Assembly (NCBI GenBank): GCA_046295655.1
Contig: JBKBMT010000074.1
Location: 1 to 11,648, forward strand
Origin: JBKBMT01 sp046295655
GTDB taxonomy: Bacteria; Pseudomonadota; Alphaproteobacteria; Rhodobacterales; Rhodobacteraceae
DNA length: 11,648 bases
Direction: 5' to 3'
Part shown: positions 5,949 to 11,648 of the stretch, piece by piece
How the letters are laid out: the number at the start of each line of letters is the position of its first letter
How positions within the stretch are numbered: position 1 is the first letter of the stretch
Made by a program: the position numbers and the translations under genes
Notes under the pieces: generated by a model
Told to the model about the DNA's origin: nothing
Seen by the model: only the letters and a program-made list of their open reading frames with translations
The model's database searches: none

Positions 5949-6428
5949 ATGCGGATCCTGCTGGTCTGTCTGGGAAACATCTGCCGGTCGCCGGCGGCCG
6001 AGGTGGCGTTGCGCGCCCGCGCGCAGGCGGCAGGGCTCACCGCAAGTTTCGAAAGCTGCGGCACCGGTGACTGGCACCGGGGCGAGCCGCCCCATCCCCC
6101 GATGATCGCCGCCGCCGCAAGGATCGGTCTCGACCTGACAGGTCTGCGGGCCAGACAGATCGCGCCGGCCGATTTCGCGGGCCACGATCTTCTGCTGGCG
6201 ATGGACCGGCAGAACCTGCGCGACATCGAGGCCCTTCGCCCGAGACCCGGCGGCGCCCGCGCACAGCTTTACCTGTCGGTGCTGCCGGATGCCGGGCCGG
6301 ACGTGCCCGACCCATGGTTCACCCGCGACTTCGACGGCGTGATGGCGCTGATCGACCGGGCGGCGGGCGCCTGGGTGGATCAGCTGCGCGCGCAAAGCGC
6401 CTCGGCCGCCTCGCCGAAGGAGCGGTAG
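5949..6428 (+). CDS. Low-molecular-weight protein tyrosine phosphatase
   Basis: 159-residue cytosolic phosphatase of the LMW-PTP/arsenate reductase fold. The N-terminal P-loop CLGNICRS (7-14) has catalytic C7, C12 as a possible redox partner, and R13. The general acid D121 lies in VPDPWF, the usual 'DPY/W' site. The length is normal. The first methionine is the only sensible start, because the P-loop strand MRILLVCLGN begins there; GGGAGGG lies about ten bases upstream. Nothing around it suggests an exopolysaccharide Wzb/Wzc partner, so it is more like the stand-alone form. Its last 49 bases overlap the convergent gene on the minus strand. An arsenate reductase role is less likely, given the DPW acid loop. 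Confidence 0.93.
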   Translation: MRILLVCLGNICRSPAAEVALRARAQAAGLTASFESCGTGDWHRGEPPHPPMIAAAARIGLDLTGLRARQIAPADFAGHDLLLAMDRQNLRDIEALRPRPGGARAQLYLSVLPDAGPDVPDPWFTRDFDGVMALIDRAAGAWVDQLRAQSASAASPKER

Positions 6429-6697
6429 CGCGCCCAGAAGGCATTGTCGGCATCGGAGCGCGACATGCGCACCTCCTGCGCCTGGTGCGGATCGCTGAAG
6501 AACCGCGCCGCCCGCCGCTGGTCGGCGCGGTCCAGCGTCATGTCGGCGGCCTGCTGGATGCAGGCGCAGAGCGCCCGGTTGCCCTGCGACCGCTCCGAGG
6601 CAAGGCAGGCGTCCCCGATCACCCCCGCACTGGCCGCGGTGCCGGAAATCTGAAGTATGACGGCCGCGAGCACGGCGGTGCCCGGAATGCGGATCAT
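6380..6697 (-). CDS. Small exported four-cysteine protein ('arginine transporter'-labelled family)
   Basis: 105 residues with a signal peptide (MIRIPGTAVLAAVILQISGTAASA, cleavage near residue 24) and a mature part of about 80 residues. Four mature cysteines (C31, C44, C46, C102) could form two disulfides. The pattern 'C..S......LC.CIQ..AD......DQRRAA.FFSDPH.AQE.....S......FW..Y..F' is one I recognise from conserved Rhodobacteraceae proteins commonly named 'arginine transporter'. With no membrane segments besides the signal peptide, it cannot itself be a transporter; the name looks like an annotation carry-over. ATG 6697 has GAGGGG about nine bases upstream and starts the signal peptide. The 3' end overlaps the phosphatase gene by 49 bases in tail-to-tail orientation. 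True function unknown. Confidence 0.85.
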   Translation of the reverse strand: MIRIPGTAVLAAVILQISGTAASAGVIGDACLASERSQGNRALCACIQQAADMTLDRADQRRAARFFSDPHQAQEVRMSRSDADNAFWARYRSFGEAAEALCARS

Positions 6698-6837
6698 CGG
6701 TTCTGCCCCTCGTTCCCGGTGCCGCCGACCCTGTCGCAACCTGCGGCGACGGCAGCATCTTTCCATGTCCGCGCCGGACCTTGCCAGAAATGCCGTTGCC
6801 GATCAATCGGGAACGGCCGGTTGCGGCCCGGTGCCGC

Positions 6838-6866
6838 TTGACCGGCCATTGAAAGCCGCGCATAGC
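6838..6866 (+). promoter_or_regulatory. Candidate sigma-70 promoter giving a leaderless lepA message
   Basis: TTGACC (6838-6843) and CATAGC (6861-6866) are separated by exactly 17 bases; -35 matches 5 of 6 and -10 matches 3 of 6. A start seven bases past the -10 falls at 6873, the A of the lepA ATG. This agrees with the lack of a Shine-Dalgarno sequence before lepA. Confidence 0.5.
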
Positions 6867-6872
6867 ACCGCC

Positions 6873-8672
6873 ATGACCGAGCTTTCGCGCATCCGCAACT
6901 TCTCGATCGTGGCGCATATCGACCACGGCAAATCCACGCTGGCCGACCGTCTGATCCAGATGACGGGCACGGTGGCCGAGCGCGACATGAAGGAACAGCT
7001 GCTCGACAGCATGGAGATCGAGCGCGAGCGGGGCATCACGATCAAGGCCAACACGGTCCGCATCGACTATCCGGCGAAGGACGGGCACACCTATGTGCTG
7101 AACCTGATCGACACGCCGGGCCATGTCGATTTCGCCTACGAGGTGTCGCGGTCCATGCGCGCGGTCGAGGGCTCGCTTCTGGTGGTCGATGCCAGCCAGG
7201 GTGTCGAGGCGCAGACGCTGGCCAACGTCTATCAGGCGATCGATGCCGGGCACGAGATCGTGCCGGTGCTGAACAAGATCGACCTGCCGGCTGCCGAACC
7301 CGACCGGGTGCGCGAGCAGATCGAGGATGTGATCGGGCTGGACGCGCATGACGCGATCCTGATCTCGGCCAAGTCGGGCCTCGGCATCCCCGAGGTGCTG
7401 GAGGCCATCGTCACCCGCCTGCCGCCGCCGAAGGGCGACCGCGAGGCACCGCTGAAGGCGATGCTGGTGGACAGCTGGTATGACCCCTATCTTGGCGTCG
7501 TCGTCATGATCCGGGTGATGGACGGGGTCATCCGCAAGGGCGACCGGATCCGCATGATGCAGACCGGCGCGGTCTATGGTGTGGACCGCCTTGCCGTGCT
7601 GAAACCCGCGATGGTCGATATCGCCGAACTGGGGCCGGGCGAGATCGGGGTGCTGACCGCCTCGATCAAGCAGGTCCGCGACACCCGGGTGGGCGACACG
7701 ATCACCCACGAGAAGAAGGGCTGCACCGAGCCGTTGCCGGGCTTCAAGCCGGCCCAGCCGGTGGTGTTCTGCGGCCTCTTTCCGGTCGATGCGAACGACT
7801 TCGAGGCGCTGCGCGACGCGATCGAGAAGCTGGCGCTGAACGACGCCTCTTTCAGCTTCGAGATGGAGACATCGGCAGCCCTCGGCTTCGGCTTCCGTTG
7901 CGGGTTCCTTGGCCTTCTGCACCTCGAGGTGGTCCGCGACCGGCTGGAGCGGGAATATGACCTCGACCTGATCACCACGGCGCCCTCGGTGGTCTATCAT
8001 GTCTACATGCGCGACGGCTCGATGATCGAGCTGCACAACCCGGCCGACATGCCCGACCTGACCCATGTCGATCATCTGGAAGAGCCGCGGATCCGCGCCA
8101 CGATCATGGTGCCGGACGAGTATCTGGGCGACGTGCTGAAGCTTTGCCAGGACAGGCGCGGCATTCAGGAGGACCTGAGCTATGCCGGCAACCGCGCGAT
8201 GGTGGTCTACGACCTGCCGCTGAACGAGGTGGTGTTCGACTTCTACGACCGGCTGAAATCGGTCACCAAGGGCTATGCCAGCTTCGACTACCAGATCACC
8301 GGCTACCGCGAGGATCATCTGGTCAAGATGTCGGTGCTGGTCAACGAGGAGCCGGTCGATGCGCTGTCGATGATGGTGCATCGCGACCGGGCCGAGCTGC
8401 GCGGCCGGGCGATGGTGGAGAAGCTGAAGGAGCTGATCCCCCGGCACATGTTCAAGATCCCGATCCAGGCGGCGATCGGCGGCCGGGTGATCGCCCGCGA
8501 GACGCTGGCCGCGCTGCGCAAGGACGTGACGGCGAAGTGCTATGGCGGCGACGTGACGCGGAAGAAGAAGCTGCTCGAGAAACAGAAGGCCGGCAAGAAG
8601 AAGATGCGCCAGTTCGGCAAGGTGGAAATCCCGCAGCAGGCCTTCATCAACGCGCTGAAGATGGACGGGTGA
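6873..8672 (+). CDS. lepA: Elongation factor 4 (LepA), translational GTPase
   Basis: 599 residues, the same length as E. coli LepA. It is a ribosome-binding GTPase (EF-4) linked to 30S biogenesis and translation under stress. G-domain motifs: AHIDHGKST (14-22), RERGITIKA (51-59), DTPGH (80-84), NKID (134-137) and SAKSG (165-169). EF-G-like domains follow, then the LepA-specific C-terminal domain with its basic segment (DVTRKKKLLEKQKAGKKKMR) and the conserved end VEIPQQAFINALK. The ATG at 6873 starts MTELSRIRNFSIVAHIDHGK exactly as in the family. An in-frame extension to 6657 is Arg-rich and not conserved. No Shine-Dalgarno precedes the ATG and a candidate promoter places the transcript start on it. 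No lepB follows, unlike in E. coli; the next gene is convergent, 49 bases away. Confidence 0.98.
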   Translation: MTELSRIRNFSIVAHIDHGKSTLADRLIQMTGTVAERDMKEQLLDSMEIERERGITIKANTVRIDYPAKDGHTYVLNLIDTPGHVDFAYEVSRSMRAVEGSLLVVDASQGVEAQTLANVYQAIDAGHEIVPVLNKIDLPAAEPDRVREQIEDVIGLDAHDAILISAKSGLGIPEVLEAIVTRLPPPKGDREAPLKAMLVDSWYDPYLGVVVMIRVMDGVIRKGDRIRMMQTGAVYGVDRLAVLKPAMVDIAELGPGEIGVLTASIKQVRDTRVGDTITHEKKGCTEPLPGFKPAQPVVFCGLFPVDANDFEALRDAIEKLALNDASFSFEMETSAALGFGFRCGFLGLLHLEVVRDRLEREYDLDLITTAPSVVYHVYMRDGSMIELHNPADMPDLTHVDHLEEPRIRATIMVPDEYLGDVLKLCQDRRGIQEDLSYAGNRAMVVYDLPLNEVVFDFYDRLKSVTKGYASFDYQITGYREDHLVKMSVLVNEEPVDALSMMVHRDRAELRGRAMVEKLKELIPRHMFKIPIQAAIGGRVIARETLAALRKDVTAKCYGGDVTRKKKLLEKQKAGKKKMRQFGKVEIPQQAFINALKMDG

Positions 8673-8721
8673 ACCGCGTCGGCGGGTGTCGTCGGGTGCG
8701 GCAGGGGCGGGCCGCCAGCGC

Positions 8722-9612
8722 TCAGTCTCGCGGCGGCACCGCCTTCAGATAGGCGGCGACTGCGGCGCGATCCTCTGCCGGCAGCTGCGCCCAGGCCTCG
8801 ACCACCAGCGCCATGTGGCCGCCCACCACGTCGAAATCCGGCGTGAAGCCCGACTGCAGATAGGTGGCGATCTGGTCCTCGGTCCAGCGCAGGCGGGCCG
8901 GGGTGATGTTCGGGATCCGTCCTTCGCCGGTCGGGTTCGGCGCTCCGGCAAGCCAGCGCCCGCGGTCGAGCCCGCCCAGCGCGTTGCGGGGGGTGTGGCA
9001 TTCGCCGCAATGGCCGAGCGCCTCGGCCAGATACCGGCCGCGTTCCTGTTCGGGGGTCAGCGGGCCCGTCACCGCCCAGCCGGTGCCGGCGAACAGGAAC
9101 TTCCAGACCCCGACCGTGCGGCGGACGGAGAACGGAAAGACCAGCTCGTGCGGACGGTCGGGGGTTGCATCGGCGGGCAGGGTCATCAGGAAGGCGTGCA
9201 GGTCGGCGATGTCCTGCGGCGCGGCCTTCGCATAGGCGGCATAGGGAAAGGCCGGGTAGTAGTGCTTGCCGCCCGGCGAGACGCCCGCCTGCATGGCGTT
9301 GCCAAGGTCGGTCACCGACCAGCGGCCGATCCCGTGGTCGGGATGGGACGAGATGTTCGGCGCCACGAAGGTCCCGAACTGGGTCGCAAAGCGTTGTCCG
9401 CCGGAGAGGACGAGACGTGTCTCGGCGCTGGCACCGGGGGCGGAATGACAGCCGGCGCAACCGGCGGCGTGAAACACCCGCTCGCCCCGCGCCGCGTCGC
9501 CTTCCAGCCCGGCAAAGCGCGCCGGATCGACCGCCTGCGCCCGCGACACCCACCAGAGCGCCGCCGCGACGACAAGACCCAGAAGAACGAGCAACCCGAG
9601 CACACGGCGCAT
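8722..9612 (-). CDS. Membrane-anchored di-haem cytochrome c
   Basis: 296 residues. An uncleaved or signal-type N-terminal helix (about 4-26) precedes two cytochrome c domains with haem motifs CAGCH (52-56) and CGECH (202-206). The overall layout (FVAPNISSHPDHGIGRWS, then HYYPAFPY, then PNITP, then GGHMALVV) matches the di-haem cytochromes related to electron-transfer subunits of alcohol, gluconate and nicotinate-type dehydrogenases. No dehydrogenase subunit is next to it, so its electron donor is unknown. M267 is a good axial ligand for the second haem; for the first, the usual Met positions after 'YYPA' hold Phe and Ala. ATG 9612 has AAAGGAAG six bases upstream. It is the last gene of the hpt-small protein cluster, 70 bases after the 60-residue ORF, or it has its own promoter there. 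Confidence 0.9.
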   Translation of the reverse strand: MRRVLGLLVLLGLVVAAALWWVSRAQAVDPARFAGLEGDAARGERVFHAAGCAGCHSAPGASAETRLVLSGGQRFATQFGTFVAPNISSHPDHGIGRWSVTDLGNAMQAGVSPGGKHYYPAFPYAAYAKAAPQDIADLHAFLMTLPADATPDRPHELVFPFSVRRTVGVWKFLFAGTGWAVTGPLTPEQERGRYLAEALGHCGECHTPRNALGGLDRGRWLAGAPNPTGEGRIPNITPARLRWTEDQIATYLQSGFTPDFDVVGGHMALVVEAWAQLPAEDRAAVAAYLKAVPPRD

Positions 9613-9682
9613 GGCGCTTCCTTTCGATCACCGGGGCCATGCTGCCCGGCGGCTCGGGGGCTGGCAAGACCCGCAGCCGCGC

Positions 9683-9865
9683 TCAGGGGCGCACCGACCG
9701 CGCGCCTCCCGCAGTCGTGAGCCAGTCGGGCCAACCCCAGATCAGTTCGACCGCTGCGAGGGCGAAACAGGCCGCGACCACCCCGACCACCAGAACCACC
9801 CGGTCGCGGGACGGCGGGTTGCGCACCCAGCGCGCCATCCTGACGAACCAGCCGAGGCCGTACAT
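9683..9865 (-). CDS. 60-residue single-pass membrane protein, conserved hypothetical
   Basis: Short protein with an amphipathic basic N-terminus (MYGLGWFVRMARWVRNPPSR), one hydrophobic segment (about 23-41) and a Trp-rich exit (ELIWGWPDWL). I recall similar small proteins with the 'RMARWVR.PPS' and 'WGWP.WLT' motifs in Rhodobacteraceae, so it is likely real; no function is known. It starts three bases after the hpt stop, with AAGG at the hpt end as a possible ribosome binding site, so it is very probably co-translated with hpt. The positive-inside rule suggests the N-terminus is cytoplasmic. Confidence 0.72.
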   Translation of the reverse strand: MYGLGWFVRMARWVRNPPSRDRVVLVVGVVAACFALAAVELIWGWPDWLTTAGGARSVRP

Positions 9866-9868
9866 CGG

Positions 9869-10411
9869 TCAGCCTTGGAGAAAGCGCACCTTGCCGATGA
9901 ACGGCAGGTTACGGTTGCGCTGCGCATAATCGATCCCGTAGCCCACCACGAATTCGTCCGGGATGGTGAAGCCCGTCCATGTCGCGCGGATGTCCACCTC
10001 GCGCCGGCTGGGCTTGTCGAGCAGTGCGCAGACCTCGAGCCGCGCCGGCTCGCGCGAGCGAAGGAGGTTGACGACGTGGTGCAGCGTGAAGCCCGTATCG
10101 ACGATGTCCTCGACCACCAGCACGTCGCGCCCCGCGATCTCGCCGCGCAGATCCTTGAGGATCCGCACCTCGCGGCTCGACTGCATGGCGTCGCCGTAGG
10201 ACGAGGCCTCCAGGAAATCGACCTCGACCGGCAGATCGATCTCGCGCACAAGGTCGGCGATGAACACGAAGGATCCACGCAGCAGCCCCACCACCACCAG
10301 CTTGTCGGTGCCGGCGAAATGCGCGGTGATCTCGCGCGCCAGTTCCTCGACCCGCGCGGCGATCGACTTGGCGCTGATCATCTGGTCGATCACGTAAGGC
10401 TTCTGCGACAT
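9869..10411 (-). CDS. hpt: Hypoxanthine phosphoribosyltransferase
   Basis: 180-residue cytoplasmic purine salvage enzyme that joins hypoxanthine (and often guanine) to PRPP, giving IMP or GMP. Motifs: LLRGS (43-47), which binds pyrophosphate; the flexible-loop region around SSYGDAMQSS (70-79); the PRPP signature VLVVEDIVDTGFTL (97-110) with the E101/D102 pair; K133 for the purine carbonyl; and DEFVVGYGIDYAQ (152-164). The length is that of bacterial Hpt. ATG 10411 has AAGGGGCGG close upstream. It is the first gene of a minus-strand cluster with the 60-residue membrane protein and probably the cytochrome, and is divergent from the COQ10-like gene by 63 bases. Confidence 0.96.
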   Translation of the reverse strand: MSQKPYVIDQMISAKSIAARVEELAREITAHFAGTDKLVVVGLLRGSFVFIADLVREIDLPVEVDFLEASSYGDAMQSSREVRILKDLRGEIAGRDVLVVEDIVDTGFTLHHVVNLLRSREPARLEVCALLDKPSRREVDIRATWTGFTIPDEFVVGYGIDYAQRNRNLPFIGKVRFLQG

Positions 10412-10420
10412 GTCCGCCCC

Positions 10421-10450
10421 TTGATTTGCCCGCCCGGATTAGCCGATATC
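10421..10450 (+). promoter_or_regulatory. Possible promoter of the COQ10-like gene
   Basis: TTGATT (10421-10426) is 18 bases from GATATC (10445-10450), each a partial match to the consensus. The start would fall near 10457, leaving a short leader with the GCGAGG ribosome binding site. Weak, position-supported only. Confidence 0.25.
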
Positions 10451-10474
10451 GCCCCCCAAGTCACGCGAGGCCCA

Positions 10475-10948
10475 ATGCCGACCCATCGGGAAACCAGGCA
10501 TCTTCTCTACAGCGCGCAGCAGATGTTCGATCTGGTCGCGGACGTGTCCAGCTATCCGCAGTTCCTGCCGTGGAACGCTGCGGCGCGGGTGCGGTCGGTG
10601 CGGTCGCTGGAGGACGGGCGGCGGCTGATGGAGGCCGATCTGGTCATCTCGTTCAAGGTCTTCCGCGAAAGGTTCACAAGCCGCGTGGTGCTGGACGACG
10701 TGCGCAGGCGGATCGAGACGGAATACATCGACGGCCCGTTCCGGCACATGCGCTCGAGCTGGGATTTCCGCGACCGCGCGGATGGCTGCGAGGTGGAGTT
10801 CTTCGTCGATTTCGAGTTCCGCAACGCGATCCTGCAGGGGATCATCGGGGTCGTGTTCAACGACGCCATGCAGCGGATCGTCCGCGCCTTCGAACGGCGG
10901 GCGGCCCAGCTCTACGGCCCCGGCATCAGCCGGGCAGGCGGCGCATGA
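10475..10948 (+). CDS. COQ10/RatA-type START-domain protein (ubiquinone-binding)
   Basis: 157-residue single-domain START/SRPBCC protein of the COQ10/RatA group. Family features: an N-terminal 'HxxxYSAQQMFDLVADVSSYPQFLPW' pattern (residues 8-33), 'FRERFTSRV' (63-71), 'DGPFRHM..SWDF' (87-98), and the C-terminal helix starting near VFNDAMQRIV (127-136). In mitochondria and alphaproteobacteria such proteins bind ubiquinone and support respiration. The E. coli relative RatA was described as a toxin acting on ribosome association, but the ubiquinone role is more likely here. ATG 10475 has GCGAGG five bases upstream; a long in-frame extension reaching back to 9611 is antisense to hpt and not real. 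The last 23 bases overlap the convergent transporter gene. Confidence 0.92.
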   Translation: MPTHRETRHLLYSAQQMFDLVADVSSYPQFLPWNAAARVRSVRSLEDGRRLMEADLVISFKVFRERFTSRVVLDDVRRRIETEYIDGPFRHMRSSWDFRDRADGCEVEFFVDFEFRNAILQGIIGVVFNDAMQRIVRAFERRAAQLYGPGISRAGGA

Positions 10949-11648
10949 GCCACAGGCCCGCAGCGCAGGTCAGCGCGACGCCGGCCATCAGCGGGGCAGG
11001 GGTTCCGTCGAACGACAGCCCGATCGGCACCGCGATGACGACCGAGGCGACGGTGGCAAGCGCTGCAACGGCCGAAGCCGCCATCCCCGCGATATGGCCC
11101 ATCGGCTCCATGGCGATGGCGTTGACGTTGCCGAGCGTGAGGCCGGCCATGAAGAACACGCCGGTGACCCAGACGAGGAAGGCGGGAAACGCCGTCTGAC
11201 CGGTCCAGACGCCGGCGAAGGTAGCGGCCGCCATGAGGGCAGAGGCCGCGACCTGCACCGCAAGCGAGGTGCGCACCATCCGCCGCATGCCCAGGCGCAC
11301 GACAAGCGCCGCGTTCAGAAGGCTCGCGGACCCGGCTGTCAGCGCAATCAGCGCAAACCAGACCGGAAATTCGCGCGCAAGGCCGAAGGTCAGGTCGAAG
11401 ACCTGCTGGATGGAGGAGAGCGTCGCGAACAACGCCGCGAACACCATCGACTGCACCATGATCGCGCTGCGGACCACCGGATGGCGCAGCACCTCGCGCA
11501 GCGCCTCGGTCAGGGCGGCTCCGTTCAGGGGGCGACGACCGGCGCGGGGCAGCGTCTCGGGCTGGCGCAGCCCGAGCCAGGTGATCGAGATCGCCGCAAA
11601 GACCAAGCAGGCCGCGAAGATCCCCCGCCAGCCCGAGACCGCAATGAT
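10926..11648 (-). CDS. MFS drug-resistance transporter, Bcr/CflA-like (partial, N-terminus outside window)
   Basis: Only the C-terminal 240 residues are visible; the reading frame is open to the right edge. The first visible part, SGWRGIFAACLVFAAI followed by RQPETLP, is typical of the end of the N-terminal half and start of the central loop in Bcr/CflA-family exporters. After that come about six hydrophobic helices separated by short loops (RLGMRRMVR is a basic cytoplasmic loop; the last helix ends at LWLMRRLPG). It is an inner-membrane proton-driven exporter; the substrate cannot be told. The stop overlaps the COQ10-like gene by 23 bases in tail-to-tail orientation. Family placement within MFS is moderately sure. 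Confidence 0.85.
   Translation of the reverse strand: MIAVSGWRGIFAACLVFAAISITWLGLRQPETLPRAGRRPLNGAALTEALREVLRHPVVRSAIMVQSMVFAALFATLSSIQQVFDLTFGLAREFPVWFALIALTAGSASLLNAALVVRLGMRRMVRTSLAVQVAASALMAAATFAGVWTGQTAFPAFLVWVTGVFFMAGLTLGNVNAIAMEPMGHIAGMAASAVAALATVASVVIAVPIGLSFDGTPAPLMAGVALTCAAGLWLMRRLPG

Noticed and set aside
5874..8447. 857-codon open frame on the minus strand across lepA
   Set aside because: It is antisense to lepA, which has every family motif and the exact family length. The minus frame is His/Arg/Asp-rich, with no recognisable domain, as expected from complementary high-GC codons.
8673..8721. Terminator between lepA and the cytochrome gene
   Set aside because: Only a 5-bp GCGGC/GCCGC stem with no T-tract was found.
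9611..10474. In-frame 288-codon extension of the COQ10-like gene
   Set aside because: It runs antisense through hpt and the small membrane protein gene; the true start at 10475 has a ribosome binding site and matches the family N-terminus.

Overview
The window is ordinary chromosomal DNA of a GC-rich alphaproteobacterium. The gene content and protein sequences point to the Rhodobacteraceae (Rhodobacter/Rhodovulum/Paracoccus type): HrpB next to a DUF3108 protein, MeaB, a short L28, a small four-cysteine exported protein of the kind often labelled 'arginine transporter' in this family, LepA, Hpt and a COQ10/RatA-type protein. I see no insertion sequence, phage gene, tRNA, rRNA or CRISPR array. 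No gene-free stretch is longer than about 180 bases. The family assignment is from memory of these proteins, not from a search.

Layout, left to right. (1) Minus strand: the 5' part of hrpB (runs off the left edge), preceded in the same operon by an exported DUF3108 protein. (2) Plus strand, divergent: meaB (GTPase chaperone of methylmalonyl-CoA mutase), then rpmB (L28) with a candidate promoter placed over the end of meaB, a leader with hairpins, and a clear intrinsic terminator. (3) Plus strand: a two-gene copper locus, made of a small exported CXXC protein with an Arg/Pro-rich tail (DUF2946/CutF-like) followed by a PCu(A)C periplasmic copper chaperone with a Gly-His tail. (4) Minus: a class III sirtuin (cobB type). 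Plus, divergent: a low-molecular-weight tyrosine phosphatase whose 3' end overlaps the 3' end of a minus-strand exported small protein. (5) Plus: lepA, probably leaderless. (6) Minus-strand cluster: hpt, then a 60-residue membrane protein, then a di-haem cytochrome c. (7) Plus: a COQ10/RatA-type protein; minus: the 3' part of a Bcr/CflA-like MFS exporter that runs off the right edge.

The best candidate for something notable is the copper locus at 4283-5163. The small exported ORF carries a CPDC motif and ends in an Arg-rich, proline-containing tail (RDPPLRR-stop). Its last codons and stop codon form the 5' arm of a perfect 8-bp stem whose 3' arm ends two bases before the Shine-Dalgarno sequence of the copper chaperone. 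A ribosome pausing at the terminal prolines would cover the 5' arm and open the stem. This is the architecture reported for Rhodobacter capsulatus CutF-CutO, where a nascent exported copper sensor controls translation of the next gene. Here the controlled gene would be a PCu(A)C chaperone rather than a multicopper oxidase. The sequence shows the parts; the mechanism here is inference.
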